Part shown: positions 17,957 through 27,600 of the stretch, piece after piece
Layout: the number at the start of each line of letters is the position of its first letter
How positions within the stretch are numbered: the first letter of the stretch is position 1
Source of the DNA: CAZIUL01 sp964542475
GTDB taxonomy: Bacteria; Planctomycetota; B15-G4; CAYZWU01
Reading direction: 5' to 3'
NCBI GenBank assembly: GCA_964542475.1
Contig: CAZIUL010000025.1
Span: 1-62,177 of the forward strand
Length of the DNA stretch: 62,177 bases
Translations under genes and position numbers: made by a program
The notes under the pieces: generated by a model
What the model was told of the DNA's origin: nothing
The model's database searches: none
The model's input: only the letters and a program-made list of their open reading frames with translations

Positions 17957-20020
17957 TTGAGGATCGCTCTTCTTTATCCCCCGGACAGAACCATTCCATC
18001 CATGGCATACTCGAGCCTGTCCGTGCTGGCCGGAGCCATGCGCACGAAGGGGCACGAGGTGACGGTGATCGACCTGAACCTGGAAGTGACCGATCTTCTG
18101 ATTCAGAGGGAGAGGCTCGCTGTTTTGAGGAATTACGTGGAAACGGAGTTTGACCGCCTCGAGGCAATGGACAGGATCGATGAACAGGAGCGTTGGAAGT
18201 ACGAGCTCTTCGGAATGTTCATGGCCACACCAAGGGAGAGCATCGAATCCGCCGAGGAGGGCAAGGAGATCATGCGCGATCCGGAGCGGTTCTTCGAGCC
18301 GGAGCTGTTCAACCGCGCTTTCAACGACCTGAGCGCCGCGCTCCGTCTGATCTTCGCAGCCACTCCGCTCCTTTACCCTGAAAGCCCGTCCTACATCCGG
18401 GATTGCATGGCATTTCTGGATTCAGGGCCGGGTGATACTGTGATGGAAACGTACAGAAACGAGCTGAGAAACAAGCTGCTGGAGTTCGATCCCCACATCA
18501 TCGGTCTCACGCTCCCGTTCCACCAGCAGTTCATCGAGGCGCTCAAGTTTTCCAAATCGATCAAGGAGGTCCGGCCCGGCATCAAGACGGTTATAGGCGG
18601 GACCTCGGTGGTTGACTACAGGGATGTCTACTTCGCGGACACAGCGCTTGAAGGAGTTATCGATTACGGAATACTCAACGACGGCGAATGCGCTCTCGAC
18701 TGCCTCGCCCGGGCCACAGACGGCTCCATGCCGATCGATGAGGTCCCCAACCTGGTACGTTTCGAAAACGGTAAAGTCTTACAGAACCCGGTCGAGCCCG
18801 AGCTCCAGGACCTGAACCAGGCGCTCACTCCGGATTTCGACGGCCTCCCGCTTGAGCGCTACCTGATGCCGTTCCCGGTGGCGAACATGTGCACCTCGCG
18901 CGGCTGTTATTATGGCAAATGCGCGTTTTGCGGGGACAGCTTCAAGCGCAACTTCCGCATGCGGAAGCCGGAGCTGGTCTTCGACGATGTGAAAAGCATC
19001 CACGAAAAACACGACATCGGGTACTTTTACTTCTGGGACTCGCTCGCGCCGCCGCGAACCCTGCGGCACCTGGCAAAGAAGATCGCCGAGGAGAAACTCG
19101 ACATCCGCTGGTTCGCTGAGACACGCCTCGAAAAAACCTACACGAACCAGGAGTTTCTCGACCTGCTCTTTCGCGGGGGCGCAAGGATGTTCCAGTTCGG
19201 GTACGAGTCAGGCAACCAGCGAGTGCTCGACCTGATGCGCAAGGGAAACAAGATGCACATCGTGGAGGAGATCTTCACGAACATGAAAAAGGCGGGCCTT
19301 GGCGCCTCAGCATCGTGGTTCATCGGCTTTCCCTCGGAAACCCGGTCCGAGGCGTGGGAAAGCTACGAGTTTCTTCACAGGCACAGGGATGTGGTGGCTC
19401 TATCGGTTTACTCGGGTACATTCATGATCGGCGGGGACACGGACGTGCTCCTCAACCCGGACCGCTACGGGGTGACCGTATCCAGGATGGAAAACGGAAG
19501 CTACGACTGGAAGATGAAGGGCGAGTTCGACGTGTGGGACACAGGGCCCTGGAACGAGGCTTTCACCGTAAGAAGCGACATCGTGCTTCTGAACCACGGC
19601 CACTTCGTGCTTTACCACGCACAAAGGCCTGACACCGTGCTAAGGACAACCGGATTCGGGCGAATAGGACGGCTTGCACGCGAGATCCCCGACCTGTCAG
19701 CAGCAGAGCCGTCCATCCCCCAGGGCAACAGCATCAAGGCCTACCGGTTCGATCCTTCGCCCGGAAAAGGGGATCTCGAACCCGCTGAGGAGCCTGTCCA
19801 CCTGGCATACGTGGCCAGGTCCGGGACCGCCTTTCGCCTCGATCCGCTTTCAGCCGAGATCTTTTGCTCCGTTGACGGGCAAACCCCCCTGGGAAAGACC
19901 GCTGAAAAGGCCGGCAGGGATCAGGAGGAGGTCCTGCAGGCTGCGCGCGGCATGATAGACAGAGGCATCATCAGCGGGTGGATCGATCTGCCAGAGGAAT
20001 ATTCAAATACCGCACGCTAA
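17957..20020 (+). CDS. B12-binding-type radical SAM protein with PqqD-like C-terminal region
   Basis: A 687-residue enzyme. TTG 17957 is chosen because AGGAGG lies six bases upstream and the protein then begins RIALLYPP, the usual start of this family; an upstream in-frame extension looks non-coding. Residues 1-210 form a cobalamin-binding-type Rossmann domain, including FDPHIIGLTLPF and TVIGGTSVV. The radical SAM domain carries a CX4CX2C iron-sulfur motif at Cys317, Cys322 and Cys325 (GCYYGKCAFC), a spacing seen in some B12 radical SAM enzymes. The last 70 residues (FRLDPLSAEIFCSVDG, then a VLQAARGMIDRGIISGW helix) resemble the PqqD-like peptide-recognition fold. A 64-residue Cys-rich protein follows after 9 bp. 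The substrate is unknown: peptide, lipid or small molecule. Confidence 0.85.
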   Translation: MRIALLYPPDRTIPSMAYSSLSVLAGAMRTKGHEVTVIDLNLEVTDLLIQRERLAVLRNYVETEFDRLEAMDRIDEQERWKYELFGMFMATPRESIESAEEGKEIMRDPERFFEPELFNRAFNDLSAALRLIFAATPLLYPESPSYIRDCMAFLDSGPGDTVMETYRNELRNKLLEFDPHIIGLTLPFHQQFIEALKFSKSIKEVRPGIKTVIGGTSVVDYRDVYFADTALEGVIDYGILNDGECALDCLARATDGSMPIDEVPNLVRFENGKVLQNPVEPELQDLNQALTPDFDGLPLERYLMPFPVANMCTSRGCYYGKCAFCGDSFKRNFRMRKPELVFDDVKSIHEKHDIGYFYFWDSLAPPRTLRHLAKKIAEEKLDIRWFAETRLEKTYTNQEFLDLLFRGGARMFQFGYESGNQRVLDLMRKGNKMHIVEEIFTNMKKAGLGASASWFIGFPSETRSEAWESYEFLHRHRDVVALSVYSGTFMIGGDTDVLLNPDRYGVTVSRMENGSYDWKMKGEFDVWDTGPWNEAFTVRSDIVLLNHGHFVLYHAQRPDTVLRTTGFGRIGRLAREIPDLSAAEPSIPQGNSIKAYRFDPSPGKGDLEPAEEPVHLAYVARSGTAFRLDPLSAEIFCSVDGQTPLGKTAEKAGRDQEEVLQAARGMIDRGIISGWIDLPEEYSNTAR

Positions 20021-20029
20021 ATACCGGCC

Positions 20030-20224
20030 GTGGAAAAAACCGATAATCAGCGCATGAAGAGCTTCATAGGAATACTCTGCAAAAGGTGCAACACCTACTT
20101 CAGGATATACAAGGATGCCAATGGCTGCTACTACAGCGGCCGCTGCCACACCTGCCGCCGAAAAGTCCGCGCCTTGATCCATCCCAGTCACGGAACGAAC
20201 AAACGGTTCTTCGTGGGGCAATGA
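20030..20224 (+). CDS. Small Cys-rich (zinc-ribbon-like) protein downstream of the radical SAM gene
   Basis: A 64-residue basic protein starting at GTG 20030, or 56 residues from ATG 20054. The spacing of only 9 bp from the radical SAM stop implies cotranscription. It has five Cys: a CKRC pair at 17-20, then Cys33, Cys39 and Cys42 in GCYYSGRCHTC. The two CxxC pairs would make a small zinc ribbon, the simplest reading. However, CYYSGRCHTC is strikingly like the CYYGKCAFC cluster of its neighbour, and tiny proteins beside radical SAM enzymes with PqqD-like regions are sometimes their peptide substrates. There is no obvious leader/core division. Length, codon use and location support a real gene; the function is unknown. 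Confidence 0.65.
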   Translation: MEKTDNQRMKSFIGILCKRCNTYFRIYKDANGCYYSGRCHTCRRKVRALIHPSHGTNKRFFVGQ

Positions 20225-20276
20225 GACAAACCGTAAAACAGGCGAGGCGTGAAAACATGACGCGGAACCGTCCGGC

Positions 20277-22286
20277 TCAAGGCATCTTTAGCTTGAAAAC
20301 AGCGCTTACACCGTTCTCGTACACCTTTTCGAAAGGCGCGCGGTTTAAAAGTTCTGGGTGTTGTTCCGAACGGACGAGAACATAAAGAGGCCTGCCAAGG
20401 ACCGGTTCGGGCAGGGGCGCTTCCTTTCCGCTGAACAACGCCCGGGCGCGCTCGAGCCTGCTTTCAAACCCCGGCATCCGCTCAGTCAGGTAAAAACGAT
20501 GCCCCGTGTAGATGGCGCGCCTGGCAAAAGCCGGGACCTCGTCGCCCTGCTTGTGCCCCCCCACCGAGCGCTCACCGTCACCGGGGTTCACCACCACCAC
20601 CGAATCCGGAGGAGTCTCATTCCTCAAAAACCTGTAAACATCTCCCCTGGCAGCGGAGCCGGCGCAAAGCACGATCTGCGTGTCGCTGTCATCAACAGGC
20701 ACGGCTGATTTCGAATCACACAGGTAAGCTGCGCCGGCGATCAGGGTGTTGGGCAGCAGGGCAGCAGCCACAGCCGGAACCGACACGACCCGGGGAAGCC
20801 TGAGCCTCGACAGGAACGCGACAGCCGGAGCGCCCGCAAGGACCGCCGCGGGAAAAACAAGAAGCCTGATGATCTTGTATTCGTTTCCCTCGGGAAAGCA
20901 GAAGAAAAGGGCCATCAAAACAAGACACGCGCAAAAAACCGACAATGCCATGCCGGAAAGCTCCTTCAGCCTGCAAAGCTTGAAAGCGCCCAGGACAGCG
21001 AACAGGAGCACCGGGCCCGCGGCGAGTATCACCCCCATAAAGGGCTCGAGCGCAGGGCCAAAATGCATGAACGGTTCGCCTCCCCCCTGCGCCAGGATCC
21101 CTGCAAGACAGGGAGCAGCCGCGCCCACCCCCGCCGCAAGAGCGCAGAGCACAAGACAGAAACGGGCGCGGTTCCCCTTGCCCGCCCAGACAAGCGATGC
21201 CGCACCAAGCGGCAGCACAAGGCAAAGCCCTACGAGCGGGTTGAGGATCAGTGTTCCAAACGCCGCCGCTGCGATCAGGCAAAAAGACCGCCACCGCCAT
21301 CCACGCGATGCGCGGTCAAATCCCGCGTGAATCCCCAAAAGGAACAGGGCCAAAGCCGGGGCGAAACTGGATACGTTCCAGAACTTGGTACATGGGGATG
21401 CCAGCCTGAAATCGTACCCCATTGTCATGTACTGCAGCAGGTGGGTTGGAAAAAGCTCTCCCTCGATATCCTTGAAGGTAACGCCTGAATCCTGCAATAC
21501 CAGAAAAAGCGGTCCCAGCGGGTTCAATGCGAGGGTACCGATCACGGAACCAAGAAGCGATGTTTTCGGTGCAAGCCCGATGCCCCTGCTGATGAGGTAA
21601 AGACAGGGAACGATCGACAACGACGCAAAGATGTTGAAGACGCTGAATGAGAAGAGCGGGGATAGGTTCGCGGCTGTGGTGATTCCCGCTGCTGACAGGT
21701 GGTAAAACCAGTAGTATACGAGGGGCTGCCCCGCGAAATACGGGTTCTCCGGCGGAACACCGGAGTCGATTATTCCGTACGTGATGGACGAATGCAAAAG
21801 GCCGTGCCATGAAAGCCTGAGCGTGCCTGAAAAGAGAAGCAGACCGGCTGTAAACGCCGCAAGGAGAATGCCCACACCAATCGCTGCTGCCAGTCCGGGG
21901 TCGGAGCCTGAGCCGGAGCCGGCTTCCCTTTTCGCATTGCAGCGGTAAAACCCCGCGAAACCCGCAAGAGGCATGGTCAGAAGCGCCGGTGCTATCGCGC
22001 CGAGACTGCTGCTCAGCCCGAACGCGTGCGTCAAGCAGCCGGATGCTCCAGCGCACAAGGGCGCCAGGCAAAGGCTGAAGACAAAAGCAGGGAGCAGGCG
22101 CCCCCTTGCCAGATGCAGGCTCATGTTGAACGCCGGCAGCAGGGCAACGCCCAGCACCGCGGCTACGGGTTGAAACGGCATGCCGCCCCCGAACAGGCAA
22201 ACCACGACCCATACCTGGGTCGCTGCCATACACGCCTCCGCCCCGAGAAAGCCCGCGTTTCTTTCCGATCCGTCTGTCTTGACCAT
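20277..22286 (-). CDS. YYY-type polytopic membrane protein (DUF2298-like, GT-C fold candidate)
   Basis: A 669-residue membrane protein with about a dozen helices. The segment NPYFAGQPLVYYWFYH (about residues 195-210) is the signature of the YYY-domain membrane family, whose members resemble GT-C glycosyltransferases that use lipid-linked sugars. The C-terminal 140 residues are a soluble extracytoplasmic domain, including CAGSAARGDVYRFLRNETPPD and AIYTGHRFYLTE. The acceptor and sugar are unknown. It is divergent from the PMT-like gene across a 232 bp gap that contains repeats, and it fits the surrounding cluster of membrane glycosyltransferase genes. Confidence 0.72.
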   Translation of the reverse strand: MVKTDGSERNAGFLGAEACMAATQVWVVVCLFGGGMPFQPVAAVLGVALLPAFNMSLHLARGRLLPAFVFSLCLAPLCAGASGCLTHAFGLSSSLGAIAPALLTMPLAGFAGFYRCNAKREAGSGSGSDPGLAAAIGVGILLAAFTAGLLLFSGTLRLSWHGLLHSSITYGIIDSGVPPENPYFAGQPLVYYWFYHLSAAGITTAANLSPLFSFSVFNIFASLSIVPCLYLISRGIGLAPKTSLLGSVIGTLALNPLGPLFLVLQDSGVTFKDIEGELFPTHLLQYMTMGYDFRLASPCTKFWNVSSFAPALALFLLGIHAGFDRASRGWRWRSFCLIAAAAFGTLILNPLVGLCLVLPLGAASLVWAGKGNRARFCLVLCALAAGVGAAAPCLAGILAQGGGEPFMHFGPALEPFMGVILAAGPVLLFAVLGAFKLCRLKELSGMALSVFCACLVLMALFFCFPEGNEYKIIRLLVFPAAVLAGAPAVAFLSRLRLPRVVSVPAVAAALLPNTLIAGAAYLCDSKSAVPVDDSDTQIVLCAGSAARGDVYRFLRNETPPDSVVVVNPGDGERSVGGHKQGDEVPAFARRAIYTGHRFYLTERMPGFESRLERARALFSGKEAPLPEPVLGRPLYVLVRSEQHPELLNRAPFEKVYENGVSAVFKLKMP

Positions 22287-22355
22287 GACCGCCTGTTTCG
22301 TGCGATTCGTCGTTGAGTATCGGATGATTATTGATTCTACCCTAAGCGGGATCGA

Positions 22356-22400
22356 GTGAAAAGGTTCAAGGTTCAGGATTCAGGGTTCAGGGTTCAGGAA
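22356..22400 (+). repeat. Short tandem GGTTCA-type direct repeats
   Basis: Five near-copies of GGTTCAGG or GGTTCAAG lie in tandem in the gap between two divergent genes. They could be slipped-strand expansion or a remnant of an interspersed repeat; a regulatory role is not supported. Confidence 0.5.
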
Positions 22401-22405
22401 GATTG

Positions 22406-22440
22406 TGTAGGGACAACCCCCTGTGGTTGCACTCCGGCAC
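22406..22440 (+). repeat. Palindromic dispersed repeat (GTAGGGACAACCC...GGTTGC type)
   Basis: GTAGGGACAACC pairs imperfectly with GTGGTTGCACTCC. The unit closely matches 35944-35983. Both copies continue with CTCCGG then GAGA. It probably belongs to a REP- or MITE-like family that folds into a small hairpin. Confidence 0.6.
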
Positions 22441-22465
22441 GAGATCGGAACCCTGACCGTTCATG

Positions 22466-22492
22466 TTGACAAGATCATGTCCCTCGTTTAAT
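22466..22492 (+). promoter_or_regulatory. Possible promoter of the PMT-like gene
   Basis: TTGACA at 22466-22471 and TTTAAT at 22487-22492 are separated by 15 bp, short for sigma-70. The start would lie just upstream of the gene at 22519. The -35 match is perfect but the spacing is weak. Confidence 0.35.
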
Positions 22493-22518
22493 GTTCGCTC
22501 CAATATCCAAGGAATCAG

Positions 22519-24591
22519 ATGAACAGAAAAAAAGCTCAAGGAGCTGGAATACATCAGGTGAAAGACTCAAAACGAGAAACAGGCGGGGACAAGAATAAAC
22601 CGCTGGAACAGGAGGTCAGCCTTCAGGCGGATACCATGTCCTGGCCGGAGCGCCTAGCCGTGGCCGGGCTCCTGGCAGCGCTCGCGCTGCAGTGTCTGTT
22701 CGCCATGCCCATGCTCGCGCCGACCTTTGACGAGTTCGGACATCTGCCGGCCGGGTACACTTATCTCGAAAGGGGGAACTTCGAGTTCTACAAGCACAAC
22801 CCGCCGCTGCTGCAGATGGTCATGGCCCTGCCCCTGCTCGCCATGAACCCAGAGCTCCCGCCGGAGAAGGAAACTCTCGATTACACGCGCTGGGAGTACG
22901 CGCGCGCTTTTCATGAGCTGAACGCTGACGACTTCGACTCGCTCTTTTACTACGCGAGGCTCCCCACCGTCTTTTTCTCCATTGTTCTGGCATACGTGGT
23001 TTTCAGGTGGTGCCGCCGCTGGCACGGAAAGGCGGGAGGTTTTCTGGGCCTGAGCCTCCTCTGCTTCAATCCGTTTTACATCGCTCACTCCCAGCTCGCC
23101 ACGGTGGATGTAGGAGCCTCTCTGGCTGCGACTCTCATGTTCTTCGTCCTGGCCCGCTACCTGGAAAACCGGCGCTTATCAACATTCGCAGCTTTCGCGA
23201 TCCTGTTCGGCCTCTGCCAGGCAGCCAAGTTTTCCAGCCTTCTCCTTTTCGCGGTGGTGCCGCTGATTCTGCTTGTAGCCCTGATACTGCCCTGGATCAC
23301 GGACTCGAACGGGATGCGCCGCAAAAACCCGAAAAGACCCCCGTGGCAGGCTGAGGGGCTTGTGCCATGGCTCTTCCAGTGCCTGCTGCTTGGCGCGGCA
23401 TCCTGCGTGGTAATATGCGCCTCGTTCGGATTCGACAGGCTGTTCACGCACTTTGGTGATTTCGATTTCGTGAGCGAACAGATGAACGCGCTCCAAAAGG
23501 TCGATCTGCTCGAAGATGTTCCGGTACCTCTGCCCTACTACTACATGGAGGGGCTCGACGCGCAGAACGACCTGAACCACCGCGGCTTTTCGGTTTACCT
23601 GCTCGGCGAACGAAGCCAGGAGGGGTTCAAGTCGTACTTCGCCGTGGCGTTTCTTTCGAAGATGACGCTCGGTTTTCTGGTGCTGCTCGCGCTCTCCATC
23701 CCGTTCTGGGTCGTTTCGTTCTTCAGGCACAGGGATTTCAGGTGGCTCTTCCTGCTCATCCCCGTTGCGGTTTACAGCTTTTACTTTTCGTTCATGATCA
23801 CGGTTCAGTGCGGACTCAGGTACCTTCTGCCGGTGATCCCTCTCGTGGTGGTTTTCATCGCGATCGCAGGCTCCAGGCTCTGGAAAAGGGGCGCCGCAGG
23901 AAAGGCCGCGATACTGCTGCCTGTGATCTTCAACGTGTTCAACTGCGCACTCATCTATCCGGACTACATCCCTTTCTTCAACGAGGCGTGGGGCGGGCCC
24001 TCGAACGGGCACAAAGTAATCGTTGCAACCGATTTCGACTGGGGCCAGGACCTCAAGAGGTTCAAGGAGTATACCGTCGAACATCCTCTGGATGACGTGC
24101 AGACCGACCTGTTCGGCAAGATGGACCCTTTGACATACGGCATCGAAAACGCCCGCGACATGGAAAAGTTCCCTTCCACGGGATCGATAATCATCAGCGT
24201 TCAAAACGTTATCAACTCCTTTGTGCCAACTCCGGACAGATCATGGCTTATGCAATATGAACCGGTGCTGAAATTCGGATACACCCTGCACCTGTATCAT
24301 ATCACCGCGGAGGACCTCGAAAGAGTCTACACCGGGGATCAGATCGAGGCTTTCGGGATCGCGAACCAGGCCGACGGTCTGACCCGGTCTGACCCGGTGA
24401 GAGCGGAAGAGATGATGAAGGAAGCTGTGCGCCTTTATCCGGATTGCTGGCAGATCCACCATTTCATGGCGCAGTTCTATTTTTCGCGTAAAAGACACCA
24501 GGAATGCCGCCGGAGCGCAAAGAAAGCGTGCGAGCTGAACCCTGATCACCAGGTATACATCGAACTGGAAAAAAACGAGAGGGCCGAGTAA
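22519..24591 (+). CDS. PMT/ArnT-like GT-C membrane glycosyltransferase
   Basis: A 690-residue membrane protein with an AAGGAA ribosome site. About 50 soluble residues precede the first helix. TFDEFGHLPAGYTYLERGNF at about residues 75-95 carries the acidic DE pair on the first periplasmic loop that is catalytic in protein-mannosyltransferase (GT39) and ArnT families. These transfer a sugar from a polyprenyl-phosphate donor on the outer face of the membrane. About ten more helices follow, then a soluble domain (from about 490) ending in a TPR-like helical pair (RAEEMMKEAVRLYPDCWQIH). It is followed by the O-antigen-ligase-like gene after 13 bp, so the two are likely translated from one message. 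Confidence 0.8.
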   Translation: MNRKKAQGAGIHQVKDSKRETGGDKNKPLEQEVSLQADTMSWPERLAVAGLLAALALQCLFAMPMLAPTFDEFGHLPAGYTYLERGNFEFYKHNPPLLQMVMALPLLAMNPELPPEKETLDYTRWEYARAFHELNADDFDSLFYYARLPTVFFSIVLAYVVFRWCRRWHGKAGGFLGLSLLCFNPFYIAHSQLATVDVGASLAATLMFFVLARYLENRRLSTFAAFAILFGLCQAAKFSSLLLFAVVPLILLVALILPWITDSNGMRRKNPKRPPWQAEGLVPWLFQCLLLGAASCVVICASFGFDRLFTHFGDFDFVSEQMNALQKVDLLEDVPVPLPYYYMEGLDAQNDLNHRGFSVYLLGERSQEGFKSYFAVAFLSKMTLGFLVLLALSIPFWVVSFFRHRDFRWLFLLIPVAVYSFYFSFMITVQCGLRYLLPVIPLVVVFIAIAGSRLWKRGAAGKAAILLPVIFNVFNCALIYPDYIPFFNEAWGGPSNGHKVIVATDFDWGQDLKRFKEYTVEHPLDDVQTDLFGKMDPLTYGIENARDMEKFPSTGSIIISVQNVINSFVPTPDRSWLMQYEPVLKFGYTLHLYHITAEDLERVYTGDQIEAFGIANQADGLTRSDPVRAEEMMKEAVRLYPDCWQIHHFMAQFYFSRKRHQECRRSAKKACELNPDHQVYIELEKNERAE

Positions 24592-24604
24592 TCGGGAGGT
24601 TCAC

Positions 24605-27600
24605 GTGACAGGCAGGCAAGCGCTTCAACACAACCGTGCAAGGAGCCGCTTGTTGTTCGAATGGGGGCGCCTGGCCGTGATGGCTGTCCTGTTCACAGCA
24701 GTGCTCGTTTACTACTACGATGCATCGCTTTGGAAACCCCTTTATTACGGCTGGTGCAACGGACCGGTTCACTGGTCGTTATGGGCCATGCTGGCGGGAG
24801 CTGCCGCAGGGGCGGCCATCCGCATAAAAGCACGTGTGCAAAAGAAATCGCCGCCCGGCAAACCCGGGCTCCAGGAATTATGGCTGATCCTCGCCGTAGG
24901 AGCGGTGTCAGCCCATTCACTGGGAAAAACTCCGGCGATCTTCAACATAAGCTCGATCGGGTTCCCGCCCGGACTGCCCGTAATTATCCTGGGAATCCAG
25001 GCCGCGGCCACATTTTTTCTGACAGCACACGCCGGCCGCACGAACCGCGTCATGACCTGCGCATGCTTCACAGCCGCGCTCATGTACTACACATCCCTGT
25101 TCCACGTGGCCGTTGACAAACCGTATGTGGGAAAGGCCCTGGTCGGAGCACCGTCGTGGCTCGTGGCAGCCTTCGGACTGAACTGCCTTCTCGCCTTGAT
25201 CGAGCTTCCAGGCGGCTCTTTAACGCGGCTCTTTTCCGGGGTCACACGTTTCATGGTGGCCGGGTTTTTGCTCCTTGGCCTGCTTGCAACCGTGCTCGCC
25301 ATGAATGTCGACCTCAGCTTCAAGCTCCTGTCCCACACAGCAGCGGGTGCTGCCATGATGCTGGCAGCAGGCGCCGCGGCCAGCCGGAAAGGCGGAGCGC
25401 GACCATTGTTCTGGGTTTTCGGCCTTGGGGGTATGTTCGGAGCGTGCGTTGCGCTGCTCTCCGTAGCATCCGCAATGCACTACATCCCGCTTGAACAAAT
25501 ACTCAGCTCCCAGCTCCACATCTTTCACACCCACCCCAACATCACCTCGGTATGCTTTTTCCTGAGCTCTTTCGTGCTGCTGGTACTTGGAATGACAGCT
25601 TCTCGGCCGCTGGGTAAAGCGATCACCTTTGCATGTGCCCTTCTCTGCGCAGCGGCTCTCGCGCTTACCCACTCCAGGGCGGGCATGCTGGGGTATGGAG
25701 CGGCGATACCTGCGTTTTTCGTCCTGCTAATTCTGTGTTCAAAAATGCCCCGAATACTTAGAAAATGCCTGCCCGTGCTCATCCCCGCCGGAGCCGCCCT
25801 TGTGCTCGTGGCCTGTCTTTTCGGCTCCCTGCTTGTGGAACAGTTCAAAGGCACGTTGAAGGCGGACACAATCGACTTTCGCAGGGCCCTGTGGTCAGCC
25901 GCTTTATCCACTGTGCGCGAGCATCCGTTGACCGGGATCGGGCTGGGGAACTATGTAACGCACACGCAGTTCATCAAAGGCCGTCAGAACAAGCTCCCCT
26001 ACAACACACACCCGCATTCTCTTTCCCTGCACGTTGCCGAGGGTATGGGCGTGCCCGCGCTTCTGTTTCTGGCCGGTTTGTTCTTTTTGTTCTTGAAAAA
26101 GGCATACCGAAAAGCGCTGTGCCCGGATACCGACCGTAACCGCCGTATCTTTCTGCTTGCGAGCGCATCCGCGCTGCTGGGCCTGCAGGTGTCGAACATG
26201 TTCGATCAGATGCCGGAAACAGCAGTGCCCGCCCCGTTCTGGTTCTTCTGGGGCGTGATCGCAGCGCTTAGCTCGGGTGCCTTCGATAAGAAGGAACCGG
26301 CTCATGAGAATCCGCGTGCAAACAGCCATGGCCCGGGCCGGGCTGTCGCGGCGTGGCTCATGCTTCCGTTGGCCCTGGCAGCGGCAGGAGTTCCGGCACT
26401 TGCTGATGACCAGGCCTTCAGGTGTTCCGCAGAGAGCTCCCCTTCCCCTGCCGCCCGGGCCGGGTGGCTCGAACGAGAGATGCTCCTGAACCCTTTCAGA
26501 ACCGAGGCGTCTTTTCAGATGGCTCTCTTGTACAAGGAATACGGCCAGATAAAAAAAGCCCTCGAAGCCATCGAAACGATCGAAGAAGGCAACACGTTCA
26601 ACGCGATTTTCTGGGATCTCAAGGGACAGCTCTGTTTTAAATCACACCTGTTGCTCGAGGCGAGCGAAGCGTTCGACAGGGCGATGGAACTGGACACCAG
26701 CAGCAGGCATTCGCCCCGGATATGCTGCAACGCGGCAATGGCCTTTCATGCACGCGGAATGACCGATGAAGCGGATGATATGTTCCGCCGCCTTTTCAGC
26801 ACCTATCCCGAGGAATCAATCACATACCTCTGGAACGTCCCCGGCTTCGTGCGGCAGATGCTCGAAGCTGTTGATGCAAAGATCGAAAACCCGGACAACC
26901 CCGACGAATGCATGCGCTGCTTCGCTGCCAGGTATCTTGACGAGCTGTTCGGGGATCCTCGGATCGTTCCCAAAGACACAACCATTGATATGGGCCGTTT
27001 TATGAGTGCTGCCATGGCATACCACCACGCGGGGGAATCCGAGAAGGCGATAGCTCTGATTGAACGATGCTCCAAAGAAATCCCCGAGGGTTCTCCCAGG
27101 CTCCAGTGCCTGCTGGGATGGCTCTATGTTCTTACAGGCCGGCAGGAAGACGGGATCAACGAGCTCAAAAAAGCGCTTCCGGATTCCCACTTCCGGTTGA
27201 GGGCCGGGATTATGCTATTCAACGCATTGTACCCGACGCCGCGCATGAAAGAAGGCATGAGCATATTGAAAGAAACCGCAAAAGAGTCCTTTGACATTCA
27301 TTTCAAGATGCGCGAAAACCTCGAAGCAAGGTTTCTCCTGGCAAAAGGGCACCTGAAGCTGGGAAACCTCGATGAAGCGGCACATCAATCGCGCGAGGCA
27401 ATGTTCTTCTCCGGGAAAAAAGAGATCAATCCGGAAGATTGGGATGTTCTTGTTTCAGCGCTGAGAAAGAGCGGGCGCCACAAGGAGCTGCTGGACGTGG
27501 TTTTGATCCAGGTCAAAATCGTTGCGATTTCAATGGCCGAAAAACCATACTCATCCGCACGGTTCCTGGACTCTTTGAACCGGCTGGCACAGATAACTGC

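Noticed and set aside
23179..24204. 341-codon minus-strand frame within the PMT-like gene
   Set aside because: It is antisense to a convincing membrane protein; the translation is Arg/Glu-rich with no family resemblance.
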